From a bacterium (GTDB lineage: Bacteria; Patescibacteriota; Saccharimonadia; UBA4664), in contig DAIDKY010000001.1 in NCBI GenBank assembly GCA_027449805.1, forward strand, positions 1-33,764: a stretch of DNA of 33,764 bases, given 5' to 3'. A program made the translations under genes and the position numbers. Under the pieces are notes generated by a model, which was not told the DNA's origin, made no database searches, and worked only from the letters and a program-made list of their open reading frames with translations. Below, piece after piece: positions 22,122 to 29,673 of this stretch. Positions within the stretch are counted from its first letter, which is position 1. Every line of letters begins with the position of its first letter.

Positions 22122-22805
22122 ATGCAGACACGCACTACTGGTGCGCTAATCGTGATCGACGGTCCCGACGGGACCGGAAAGGGCACGCAACACGATCATC
22201 TGAAGAAGCGTCTTAAGAAGCAAGGGGCGCCGTATACATCGTATGACTTTCCGATCTACAGCAGCCCTCCCGCCTGGTATATCGAGGCGTATCTTCGTGG
22301 CGATTTCGGAACGTTGGAGGAGATTGGGCCTGAGTTGGCCTCACTCTTCTTTGCACTTGAGCGCTTTTCTCAGAAGCAGGATATTCTGCGTGATCTTGCT
22401 GCCGGCAAAGTCTTGATCTCCAACCGTTACGTTGCTGCCAACATGGGGCATCAGGGGGCCAAGATCAACGATCCGAATGAGCGCCTAGCGTTCTATCGGT
22501 GGCTGGATGAGCTCGAATACGTCATCTGTGGCTTGCCACGAGCAAACCTCAACATCATTCTCGAGCTCCCGCCCGAGATTGCACAGCAACGTGTTGATGG
22601 GAAAGCATCACGCGCTCACCTCCACGGTGAGACTCGAGACCTCCACGAAGCCAGTCTGGACCATCTTACGATGGCAGCAGACCGGTATCGTGAGATCTGC
22701 GATCTGTTCCCGGAGGAATTCGTACGTGTTGATGCAAGTGGCAGCGAAGAAGAAGTCCATGAGCGAATCTGGGCTCATGTCGAACGACTCCTGGAAGGGG
22801 ATTGA
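22122..22805 (+). CDS. tmk: thymidylate kinase-like protein
   Basis: The 227-residue P-loop kinase has Walker A DGPDGTGKGTQ near residue 15. The substrate motif around RFSQKQDI and the segment LISNRYVAANMGHQGAK correspond to the dTMP-binding DRY-like region, and a lid segment is visible near DGKASRAHLHGETRDLHE. Thymidylate kinase phosphorylates dTMP to dTDP. ATG 22122 is used because AGAGG lies upstream; the longer frame from 22089 starts too close to the intercistronic hairpin. Its stop is one base before the thyX ATG, so these two are coupled. Confidence 0.85.
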   Translation: MQTRTTGALIVIDGPDGTGKGTQHDHLKKRLKKQGAPYTSYDFPIYSSPPAWYIEAYLRGDFGTLEEIGPELASLFFALERFSQKQDILRDLAAGKVLISNRYVAANMGHQGAKINDPNERLAFYRWLDELEYVICGLPRANLNIILELPPEIAQQRVDGKASRAHLHGETRDLHEASLDHLTMAADRYREICDLFPEEFVRVDASGSEEEVHERIWAHVERLLEGD

Positions 22806-22806
22806 G

Positions 22807-24414
22807 ATGACAGATAGCAACGGATATGTCGCCGAGCGGTCAGATGGTGGCAAGGAGATCACGCCGAAGGGGCATGATCGCCTCAGTGGCCTTGTGACCA
22901 CCACGACGGGTCCTGTCTATGTGATCACCAACGATGTTCCACAAGCCACCGTTGCGGCGGCTATGGCGCGTCTATCGCGAAGGCCCGGGGATCTGCGTGT
23001 CACCCTGCTCGAGGAGTTTCTCGACCAGGATCTACGTGACGGTCAGCTGCTCGAACGAGTTATAACCCAGTTCGGTGATGACTCTGTGCAGCAACTCGTC
23101 AGCGTGGACTTTGCGGTGGAAGGGTGCTCAAACCTCCTCACAAAGATGCTTGAGTGGGCTCGCTTCGGTGCCTACCTGGAGCAGTCGACACGCTACATAC
23201 CGTTCGATCAGCTTGGCGCGGACGGCCACTTCAACTTCTTTGTTCCAGAGGAGTTGAAGGGTGATCTGCGTGAGCACTACATCTCCGAGATGGACGGCAT
23301 CTTCGCGGCTTACTCATTGATGATCGAGCCGATGATTGAACACGTTCGTAAAACAACTGAGCCAAGCAGCAACTCGGCGCGCGACATCAATGCATGGAAA
23401 AACGCGTCACGCGCAACGGCGCTCGACGCAGTGCGTTCACTTTTGCCCGTGGCAACACGGTCGACTGTAGGTGTTCACATGTCCGCACAAACACTCGAGA
23501 ACTTGATCATCACCATGCGGTCCAGCGTACTTAGCGAGGCCCGTGACACAGCTGACGCTCTTCTAACCGAAGCACGCAAGGTGATTCCTGACTTTCTCCA
23601 GCGAGTCGACCGCCCCGACAGGGGCAACATGCGTTCGCTCTACCGAGAGAACCTGAGAAATGACCTAACCGAGTTGGCTTCTCAGCTCACTGGAGGCCCG
23701 GTTGATGACGGTGAGCCGGTGAGGCTTATCGACTATTGGCCTAGCAACGAAAACGAGTTGTTAGCGGGAATACTTTTCCCCTACAGTTCACACTCGATCG
23801 AAGAGATCAGTCGTCAGGTCGGCGAGTGGCCATCAATCGATCAGGAGCTCATCTGGAGAGCTGCCATTGGTGAACGCGCGGACCGGCGAGATCGTCCGGG
23901 ACGTGCCTTCGAGAAAGCCCATTACGAGTTCACCGTTGTTGGTGACTACGGTACCTTCCGCGATCTGCAACGCCATCGCGTGGTCGACGCCATGGAGTGG
24001 CAGATGCTCACCCCAGCCAACGCCTACGCGATACCTGATCTGGTCACGGCGGCGGGTTGTGAAGATGCCTTCATTGAGGTCTTCGCTCGTTCGGAGCGTC
24101 TCTATGAGCTTCTGCGTGAACGAGTCTCTCCCGAAGTGGCACAATACGCCACGCTGCTGGGGCATCGCATGCGCTACCGTCTCATCGTCAACGGCCGGGC
24201 CCTCTACCACCTGCTCGAGCTTCGCACGGGCAAGGCGGGACACCCCGGCTACCGTAAGATCTGTCAGCAGATGTTCGCTCTGGTCGAGCAGGTTCATCCG
24301 CAGCTCGCAAGAGGTATGAAGTACGTCGACCTGGAACCGCCGACTGGCCTTGGCCGTCTGGCAGCCGAAGAGCGCACCGCACGTAAACTGGCGTTCCTCG
24401 AAGCCAACGATTAG
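22807..24414 (+). CDS. thyX: double-length FAD-dependent thymidylate synthase-like protein
   Basis: ThyX methylates dUMP to dTMP using FAD, NADPH and methylene-tetrahydrofolate. Ordinary ThyX is 220-250 residues; this one is 535 and appears to contain two ThyX-like domains (about 30-270 and 290-530). The signature RHRxxSxNExSxRY is split. The first half keeps only the end, EQSTRY at 125-130, with RHR replaced by WAR. The second half keeps RHR at 389-391 (FRDLQRHRVVD) but has lost the serine-containing end. Long two-domain ThyX proteins are known in some bacteria such as Chlamydiae. ATG 22807 is one base after tmk; the open frame from 22507 is only shadow coding within tmk. A strong terminator follows. 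Confidence 0.85.
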   Translation: MTDSNGYVAERSDGGKEITPKGHDRLSGLVTTTTGPVYVITNDVPQATVAAAMARLSRRPGDLRVTLLEEFLDQDLRDGQLLERVITQFGDDSVQQLVSVDFAVEGCSNLLTKMLEWARFGAYLEQSTRYIPFDQLGADGHFNFFVPEELKGDLREHYISEMDGIFAAYSLMIEPMIEHVRKTTEPSSNSARDINAWKNASRATALDAVRSLLPVATRSTVGVHMSAQTLENLIITMRSSVLSEARDTADALLTEARKVIPDFLQRVDRPDRGNMRSLYRENLRNDLTELASQLTGGPVDDGEPVRLIDYWPSNENELLAGILFPYSSHSIEEISRQVGEWPSIDQELIWRAAIGERADRRDRPGRAFEKAHYEFTVVGDYGTFRDLQRHRVVDAMEWQMLTPANAYAIPDLVTAAGCEDAFIEVFARSERLYELLRERVSPEVAQYATLLGHRMRYRLIVNGRALYHLLELRTGKAGHPGYRKICQQMFALVEQVHPQLARGMKYVDLEPPTGLGRLAAEERTARKLAFLEAND

Positions 24415-24430
24415 ACCTCGCGTCTGATCT

Positions 24431-24458
24431 AGCCCGTAATCGTAACCGATTGCGGGCT
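24431..24458 (+). terminator. terminator of the dcd-tmk-thyX operon
   Basis: AGCCCGTAATCG (24431-24442) pairs with CGATTGCGGGCT (24447-24458) around a TAAC loop, with one G-T pair, followed by CTTACTTT. Confidence 0.75.
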
Positions 24459-24483
24459 CTTACTTTGCATGCGTCCATTTGTC

Positions 24484-24512
24484 TTGACCTTTAGCCTCAA
24501 ATTAGCTATGAT
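24484..24512 (+). promoter_or_regulatory. rplJ-rplL promoter
   Basis: TTGACC (24484-24489), 17 nt, TATGAT (24507-24512). Initiation near 24519 places the whole L10 leader in the transcript. Confidence 0.75.
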
Positions 24513-24518
24513 ATTCAA

Positions 24519-24612
24519 GTTCACCACAGACAGTAGCTGGTCGTTTGGACCTTAATATGCTACCGAGGTTTGCCCCAGGGCATTAGGTGCAACACCTATA
24601 CAATTAAAGAAA
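24519..24612 (+). promoter_or_regulatory. ribosomal protein L10 leader
   Basis: The leader contains ACAGACAGTAG near 24526-24536, then CTACCGAGGTTT near 24559-24570. These are the conserved segments of the bacterial L10 leader, which L10 (with L7/L12) binds to repress rplJ-rplL. AGTAG and CTAC pair across the TTAATATG region. Assignment is by recognised sequence pattern, not by a covariance search. Confidence 0.75.
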
Positions 24613-24621
24613 GAGGTTTGT

Positions 24622-25155
24622 ATGGCCATTTCAAGGACTGCCAAAGAGCAGGCTGTTGAGCAACTCAGCGGCGAGCTTGGTCGGCTCAGTCTGGCCGTCA
24701 TGACCGACTACCGTGGCCTCACCGTGCGTGAGGTTGAGGAGCTGCGAGCTAAGCTGCGCGAAGAGGGGATGACCTACCGAGTGACAAAAAACACTCTACT
24801 GCGTCTCGCCGTTCAAAACAGCCCGGCTATGGCCAAGATCGATCCGGAGACTTTTACGGGTCCCATGGCCTTAGCTTTTAGCTTTGAGGATGAGGTCGCA
24901 CCGGCTCGTGTGATCTTTCAGTACGCCAAGGAACACCAGGCGCTGGAGATCGTCGGAGCTCTGACCGGAGACGGGCACTTACTGAGTGCTGCCGAGGTTA
25001 AGGCTCTGGCTACGCTGCCAAGTCGCGAGCAACTCATCGCCCAGGTCGTCGGTACCATCGCTGCACCCCTTACCGGGTTCGTCGGCGTTATGGCGGGCAA
25101 TGTTCGTTCGATTATCAATGTATTAAATGCCCTCGCGGCAGTAGAAGGAAAATAA
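24622..25155 (+). CDS. rplJ: 50S ribosomal protein L10
   Basis: The 177-residue L10 anchors the L7/L12 stalk to 23S rRNA. Conserved features are the start [19 protein letters not shown], the segment [19 protein letters not shown] and [12 protein letters not shown], and the C-terminal alpha helix that binds L7/L12 dimers. AAAGAGG precedes ATG 24622. It follows a recognisable L10 leader, and rplL starts 3 nt after its stop. Confidence 0.96.
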   Translation: MAISRTAKEQAVEQLSGELGRLSLAVMTDYRGLTVREVEELRAKLREEGMTYRVTKNTLLRLAVQNSPAMAKIDPETFTGPMALAFSFEDEVAPARVIFQYAKEHQALEIVGALTGDGHLLSAAEVKALATLPSREQLIAQVVGTIAAPLTGFVGVMAGNVRSIINVLNALAAVEGK

Positions 25156-25157
25156 CA

Positions 25158-25574
25158 ATGGCTGAATCAGAAGAGAAGAAGACCGTCGAGATTCCGGAAA
25201 AGTTCCAGAAGCTCGTCGAGCAGATCGATAAGTTAAGTGTTCTTGAGCTCAGCGAGCTCGTTAAAGTCCTTGAGGATCACTATGGCGTAAGTGCTGCTGC
25301 TCCGGCGGCTGCCGCTGCTGCTCCTGCGGCCGGTGGCGCTGATGCCGCTGCTGCCGACGAGAAGTCGAGCTTTACCGTTGTCTTGGCCGCCGCCGGTGAC
25401 TCCAAGATCAACGTCATCAAGGCTGTGCGCGAGCTGACCGGTCTCGGTCTAGCCGAGTCGAAAGCCCTCGTCGACGGCGCCCCCAAGCCCGTTAAGGAGA
25501 ACGTTGCCAAGGCTGAGGCCGAAGAAGCTAAGGCTGCTCTCGAAGCTGCCGGTGCTACCGTCGAGCTCCAGTAA
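25158..25574 (+). CDS. rplL: 50S ribosomal protein L7/L12
   Basis: The 138-residue acidic stalk protein recruits translation factors. An N-terminal dimerisation domain ([22 protein letters not shown]) is followed by an alanine-rich hinge (about residues 46-70) and the C-terminal factor-binding domain [29 protein letters not shown] leading acidic stretch, [13 protein letters not shown], makes it slightly longer than usual. It is translated right after rplJ and ends before a strong terminator. Confidence 0.96.
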   Translation: MAESEEKKTVEIPEKFQKLVEQIDKLSVLELSELVKVLEDHYGVSAAAPAAAAAAPAAGGADAAAADEKSSFTVVLAAAGDSKINVIKAVRELTGLGLAESKALVDGAPKPVKENVAKAEAEEAKAALEAAGATVELQ

Positions 25575-25592
25575 CCTCGAGCGTTCAACGCT

Positions 25593-25618
25593 AAAAGAGC
25601 CCCTTCGGGGGCTTTTTT
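25593..25618 (+). terminator. rho-independent terminator of rplJ-rplL
   Basis: AAAAGAGCCCC, a TTCG tetraloop and GGGGGC pair, followed by TTTTTT: a classic intrinsic terminator. Confidence 0.9.
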
Positions 25619-25630
25619 GTTACATATGTT

Positions 25631-25660
25631 TTGACTTTTTCGGTTCGACGTAGTAAGAAT
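25631..25660 (+). promoter_or_regulatory. promoter of the 25699 gene
   Basis: TTGACT (25631-25636) is followed after 17-18 nt by TAAGAAT (25654-25660), a weak -10. It lies right after the rplL terminator. Confidence 0.45.
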
Positions 25661-25698
25661 AAGCTAGCTTTTATAAACCAAAACCAAAGGTGGGTAAT

Positions 25699-26214
25699 GT
25701 GGCAGAGCTGGCAGATAAACAATTAAAGACACTAAAGAAACTAATCGAGACGGCCGAGACGAATCTAGCCGGAGCTAAGGAGCTCTTGGCTAGTCTTGTT
25801 GGGTCGGACGAACAAACCGGCCCCAGCGAGGTCTCCAAAGCTCCGTCGACCGGCAAGGTTATCGAAGGTACATTCGACGGCCAGCAGATGATCGGGCCTG
25901 ACGGCAAGAGCTATCCGGTGCCGGCAAACTATGCCTCAAAGAGCAAGTTAGTCCAAGGCGACCAGCTCAAGCTGATTATCGGCGATGACGGTGCTTTTAT
26001 TTACAAGCAGATCGGGCCGATCGAACGCAAGAAAGTAATCGGGACGCTGTCTCTACACGACGGACAATATTTTGTCGAGGCTCGCGGCAAGCAGTATCAT
26101 GTCTTATTCGCTTCGGTGACCTATTTCAAGGCGCAACCTGGAGACCAGGTAACAATGGTTCTACCCGAGGGCGAAGAAGCCGAATGGGCCGCTATCGAAG
26201 CCGTCATCGGTTAG
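25699..26214 (+). CDS. conserved CPR-type protein, function unknown
   Basis: This 171-residue protein begins with a helix rich in Lys/Leu (residues 3-35), then a flexible linker. Two beta-rich repeats of about 55 residues follow. The first contains GPDGKSYPVPANYASKSKLVQGDQLKLII, the second KKVIGTLSLHDGQYFVEARGKQYHVLFASVTYFKAQPGDQV. I associate the PANYASKSKLV motif with a protein recurring in Patescibacteria, from memory and not verified. The beta repeats could be small barrels binding RNA or protein. GTG 25699 is preferred to GTG 25690 since AAAGGTGG is then about 5 nt upstream. It sits between rplL and dnaX with its own promoter. Confidence 0.75.
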   Translation: MAELADKQLKTLKKLIETAETNLAGAKELLASLVGSDEQTGPSEVSKAPSTGKVIEGTFDGQQMIGPDGKSYPVPANYASKSKLVQGDQLKLIIGDDGAFIYKQIGPIERKKVIGTLSLHDGQYFVEARGKQYHVLFASVTYFKAQPGDQVTMVLPEGEEAEWAAIEAVIG

Positions 26215-26223
26215 CACGTACTG

Positions 26224-26229
26224 TATACT
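26224..26229 (+). promoter_or_regulatory. -10 box of dnaX
   Basis: TATACT ends 26 nt before GTG 26256. The short leader holds CCGGAGA as Shine-Dalgarno. No clear -35 is visible. Confidence 0.45.
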
Positions 26230-26255
26230 AGTTACAGATGTAACCGGAGAACCGA

Positions 26256-27671
26256 GTGGCGGAGTTAGCACTCTATCGAAAGTATCGCAGCAGCGACTTT
26301 AATGAGGTCGTGGGGCAAGATCATATTATTAAGACTCTAACTGCAGCCCTTGCCGCGGGTCGGATCTCGCATGCCTATCTCTTTACCGGTCCTCGCGGCG
26401 TCGGTAAGACAAGCGTCGCCAGATTATTGGCCAAAGGTCTTAATAATAAGGTCGGAGCCGATGCTGCTTCGCTCGATATTATAGAAATTGACGCCGCAAG
26501 CAATCGTTCGATCGATGCCGTGCGCGAGCTGCGCGATAAGATTAATCTGGCGCCGTCGGTTGGCGAGTACAAGGTCTACATTATCGACGAGGTCCACATG
26601 CTTACGACCGAGGCTTTTAACGCTTTGCTCAAGACTCTAGAGGAACCGCCGTCACATGCGGTCTTTATCCTTGCTACGACCGAATCTCATAAAGTACCGG
26701 AAACAATCATATCGCGAACCCAGCGCTTTAACTTTAAACCGATCGCAACGGCTATAATCGTCGATCATCTGGCTGCAATTGCCGATAAGGAGGGGATCAA
26801 GATAGAGCGTCCGGCTCTGGAATTGATCGCCCAATCATCCCACGGTGGAGTGCGCGACGCTATCAGCCTGCTTGATCAAGTTGCGGCAGGCGGCAAAGCG
26901 GTCGTACGGCTGGATACGGTACGCGATATTCTGGGCTATAGCGATAACGAAACAATCGGAGCACTCGCCGAAGCTGTTGCGGCTGGGCGCACCAAAGAGG
27001 TTTTGACTCATTTGGATCATTTAAGCGAGAGTGGCGTTCAACCCGGTCAACTGATCGCTCAGTTGATTCAATGGTGGCGCCGACTTCTTTTGGTTGCCGT
27101 CGGAACCGAGAGTTCCAACGATGCAATCGTGACCGAACTTGCCGCACGTCTCTCGCTGCCAATGATATCGCGTGTCATTGAAGCCCTGATCGAAGCCTCG
27201 CGCAGCCCTTACCCGGCACTGAGCCTTGAGGTTGCGTTGGTCAAGGTTACGACTAGAGTCGAGCAAGCGGCGGTTCCGGCAGCCACCTTTAAGGCCCAGG
27301 CGATCGAGTCGGCCCAATTCGACGAGACACCGGAACGAAGCGAGATGAGCGACCTCTGGCCTAAGGCGCTAATGGTTATTAAAACCAAGAACAATACTCT
27401 ATACGCGCTTCTTCAATCATGCCGAATCGAGTTTAAGGACGACAATCTGCTCGTCTGGAGTAAATTTAACTTCCATCGAGATCGTTTGATGCAAAGTGCT
27501 AATCGCCAGATTATTGAAAAAGGCCTGGAAAAGGTCTACGGCCGGCCGATTTCAATGACGGCGCATATCGACACAACGGCGAAGGTTGTGCGCGACCCTG
27601 TAGCAGTCGATCCTTCAACAGACCTGGTATCTTCGGCTCTGGAAATCCTGGGCGGTGAGATAGTCGACTAA
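26256..27671 (+). CDS. dnaX: DNA polymerase III subunit gamma/tau, lacking the zinc module
   Basis: The 471-residue clamp-loader ATPase opens with ALYRKYRSSDFNEVVGQDH, typical of DnaX. Walker A GPRGVGKT is at 45-52, Walker B with DEVH at about residue 108, and sensor/SRC region LLKTLEEPPSHAVFILATTE and SRTQRF follow. Ordinary DnaX carries a four-cysteine zinc module between Walker A and IEIDAAS. Here the chain passes from LLAKGLNNKVGADAASLD to IIEIDAASN with no cysteine. The C-terminal 130 residues, about the size of a tau-type domain, are diverged. Start is GTG with GGAG upstream. No A-rich slippery site for a shorter gamma product was found. Confidence 0.93.
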   Translation: MAELALYRKYRSSDFNEVVGQDHIIKTLTAALAAGRISHAYLFTGPRGVGKTSVARLLAKGLNNKVGADAASLDIIEIDAASNRSIDAVRELRDKINLAPSVGEYKVYIIDEVHMLTTEAFNALLKTLEEPPSHAVFILATTESHKVPETIISRTQRFNFKPIATAIIVDHLAAIADKEGIKIERPALELIAQSSHGGVRDAISLLDQVAAGGKAVVRLDTVRDILGYSDNETIGALAEAVAAGRTKEVLTHLDHLSESGVQPGQLIAQLIQWWRRLLLVAVGTESSNDAIVTELAARLSLPMISRVIEALIEASRSPYPALSLEVALVKVTTRVEQAAVPAATFKAQAIESAQFDETPERSEMSDLWPKALMVIKTKNNTLYALLQSCRIEFKDDNLLVWSKFNFHRDRLMQSANRQIIEKGLEKVYGRPISMTAHIDTTAKVVRDPVAVDPSTDLVSSALEILGGEIVD

Positions 27672-27700
27672 TCATAATCGAAACTAATTTGCAGATACTA

Positions 27701-27706
27701 TATACT
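27701..27706 (+). promoter_or_regulatory. -10 box of dnaB
   Basis: TATACT lies inside GATACTATATACTAGATACT, a run of three near-repeats of ATACT. A 24-nt leader with GAGGGG precedes GTG 27731. No clear -35. Confidence 0.4.
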
Positions 27707-27730
27707 AGATACTAAATAGAGAGGGGACTG

Positions 27731-29149
27731 GTGGCACGAGCAACCAACATCGACGAACGAGGTCAGCGCGTAACATCGCGGCGCAATGAAGCTGCGGGTG
27801 TTTCGGCTACGCAGATCGACGGCAAAGTTCCTCCTCAGAATCTTGAGGCTGAAACCAGTCTCCTTGGCTCATTATTAATCGAGAAAGAAGCCATCATCAA
27901 GGTAGCCGACGTCGTCTCGGCCGATGACTTCTACGACGACCGCAACGGCATAATTTATGCTGCCATCCTTGATCTCTACGAACAACGCCAGCCGCTCGAT
28001 CTTCTTACTCTGACTAACAAACTCCGCGAAGTCGAAGAACTCGAACGTGTCGGCGGAGCGCCCTATATCACAGATTTAACTGCCTCTGTACCAACCGCCG
28101 CCCATGTCGAGCACTATGCTGCCATCGTTGCGCATAAAGCCACATTGCGCCGCTTGATCGGTGCGGCTGCCAATATTGCCGGTTTTGGCTACGACGAAGC
28201 CGCACCCTTGGATCAGTTGCTCGATCGGGCAGAACAGACCATCTTCGAGGTCTCGCAGAAAAACTTAAAGCAGAACTTTGTACCGATTAACGAAGTACTG
28301 GCTTCGTCTTTCGACCGTTTGAACGAGCTTCACTCGAATGCCGGACAGCTTCGCGGTATTCCGAGCGGCTTTAAGAAGCTCGACCATACCCTGGCTGGAT
28401 TTCAAAATTCTGACCTAATTATTCTGGCGGCTCGGCCGTCGATGGGTAAGACGACCTTTGTGATGAACATTGCTCATCATGTGGCTGTGAGCGAGGGTAT
28501 TCCAGTCGGTTTCTTCTCGCTCGAAGTCTCAAAAGAGCAGCTGATCGACCAGCTTTTGGCGATTGAATCAGGAATCGACAGTTGGAAACTTCGTACCGGC
28601 GAGCTCGACGACGACGACTTTCCGCGTATTAATGAAGCCATGGCACAGCTGTCCGAGGCTCCAATTTATGTCGATGACGCCGCTATGACCAATGTTATGG
28701 AAATGCGGACCAAGGCACGGCGCTTACAAGCGGAACATGGCTTGGGGCTGATTATAATCGACTATCTACAGCTGATTTCTGGAGGCGGGCGCTCGAGCGA
28801 CGGTCGTCAGCAAGAGGTCTCCGAAATTTCGCGCGGGCTCAAAGGCTTGGCGCGTGAGCTAGGTGTACCGGTAATTGCCCTATCGCAGCTGTCGCGAGCT
28901 GTCGAGAGCCGCGACGACAAACGCCCCAACCTGTCGGATCTACGCGACTCCGGTTCGATCGAACAAGATGCCGATGTAGTAATGTTTCTCTATCGTGACG
29001 AGTACTATAACCCCCGTGATACTGATCGACCGAATATTGCCGACGTTCTAATTAAGAAGCACCGTAACGGAGCCACGGGCGACGTTGAGCTCTACTTCCA
29101 CCCTGAACAGCGTCGTTTTACCGATATCGACCGTTTCCACGGCGAATAA
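27731..29149 (+). CDS. dnaB: replicative DNA helicase
   Basis: The 472-residue hexameric helicase unwinds DNA ahead of the replisome. The N-terminal domain begins VPPQNLEAETSLLGSLL near residue 33. The RecA-like domain has Walker A AARPSMGKTT, Walker B LIIIDYLQLI, and the DnaB motif IALSQLSRAVESRDDKRPNLSDLRDSGSIEQDADVV (conserved residues throughout; seen as one block near 390-425). It lies next to dnaX, a replication pairing. There is no intein and length is normal. The basic N-terminal 30 residues are variable in the family. Confidence 0.95.
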   Translation: MARATNIDERGQRVTSRRNEAAGVSATQIDGKVPPQNLEAETSLLGSLLIEKEAIIKVADVVSADDFYDDRNGIIYAAILDLYEQRQPLDLLTLTNKLREVEELERVGGAPYITDLTASVPTAAHVEHYAAIVAHKATLRRLIGAAANIAGFGYDEAAPLDQLLDRAEQTIFEVSQKNLKQNFVPINEVLASSFDRLNELHSNAGQLRGIPSGFKKLDHTLAGFQNSDLIILAARPSMGKTTFVMNIAHHVAVSEGIPVGFFSLEVSKEQLIDQLLAIESGIDSWKLRTGELDDDDFPRINEAMAQLSEAPIYVDDAAMTNVMEMRTKARRLQAEHGLGLIIIDYLQLISGGGRSSDGRQQEVSEISRGLKGLARELGVPVIALSQLSRAVESRDDKRPNLSDLRDSGSIEQDADVVMFLYRDEYYNPRDTDRPNIADVLIKKHRNGATGDVELYFHPEQRRFTDIDRFHGE

Positions 29150-29166
29150 TCACTGGCGATATAGAC

Positions 29167-29195
29167 TTGCTCCGGATCTTTTTTCTCGTTATGCT
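29167..29195 (+). promoter_or_regulatory. promoter of the glycosylation operon
   Basis: TTGCTC (29167-29172), 17 nt, TATGCT (29190-29195). The leader of about 19 nt has GAGG 5 nt before ATG 29221. Confidence 0.5.
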
Positions 29196-29220
29196 TATGT
29201 ATAAGTAACATGAGGTCCAG

Positions 29221-29673
29221 ATGGCGCAAGCCGTAGCTCAGGCCGGTAAGTTTGGTTTGGTCGGGCTTGCGAGTACGGTCATCGACTTTGCGTTTCTCAA
29301 TCTGTTTCATAACTTGCTCGGTTTAACCCTTATCCAATCAAATCTAATATCTACAACGATTGCGATGATATTCAGTTTTAGCCTTAACCGTCGCTACGTG
29401 TTTGGTGCTCGCGAAGGGTCGGTCTGGCGGCAAGGCATTATGTTTATACTGGTTACTGCCTTTGGTCTGTATGTAATTCAAAGTCTAGTAATCTATGCCC
29501 TGACAGTAACATGGCCCGGCCCGCTACACCTGGTGATTAGTTTTGTAGGCATTATCGGTATGGGTCGTATCCTAAGCGATAACCTTGTTATTACAAACAC
29601 AGCTAAGTTAATTGCAACCGTATTCAGTTTAATCTGGAATTATATATTCTATAAGAAAGTGGTGTTTATCTAA
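29221..29673 (+). CDS. GtrA family membrane protein
   Basis: The 150-residue protein has four membrane helices and the GtrA start pattern KFGLVGLASTVIDFAFLNLF. It also has the family's NRRYVFG segment and closing WNYIFYKKVVF. GtrA proteins are thought to flip polyprenyl-phosphate-linked sugars across the membrane for surface glycan decoration. The downstream membrane glycosyltransferase and DPM1-like GT2 fit the same pathway: GT2 loads a sugar on the lipid carrier, GtrA flips it, the GT-C enzyme transfers it. Its stop shares a base with the next start (TAATGG), so they are translationally coupled. Confidence 0.88.
   Translation: MAQAVAQAGKFGLVGLASTVIDFAFLNLFHNLLGLTLIQSNLISTTIAMIFSFSLNRRYVFGAREGSVWRQGIMFILVTAFGLYVIQSLVIYALTVTWPGPLHLVISFVGIIGMGRILSDNLVITNTAKLIATVFSLIWNYIFYKKVVFI

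Noticed and set aside
22507..22806. 100-codon N-terminal extension of thyX
   Set aside because: It is the shadow frame of tmk; the ThyX-like sequence begins after ATG 22807, which follows the tmk stop by one base.
26256..27671. Programmed frameshift in dnaX giving a short gamma subunit
   Set aside because: No A-rich slippery heptamer with a following stem was found in the coding region.
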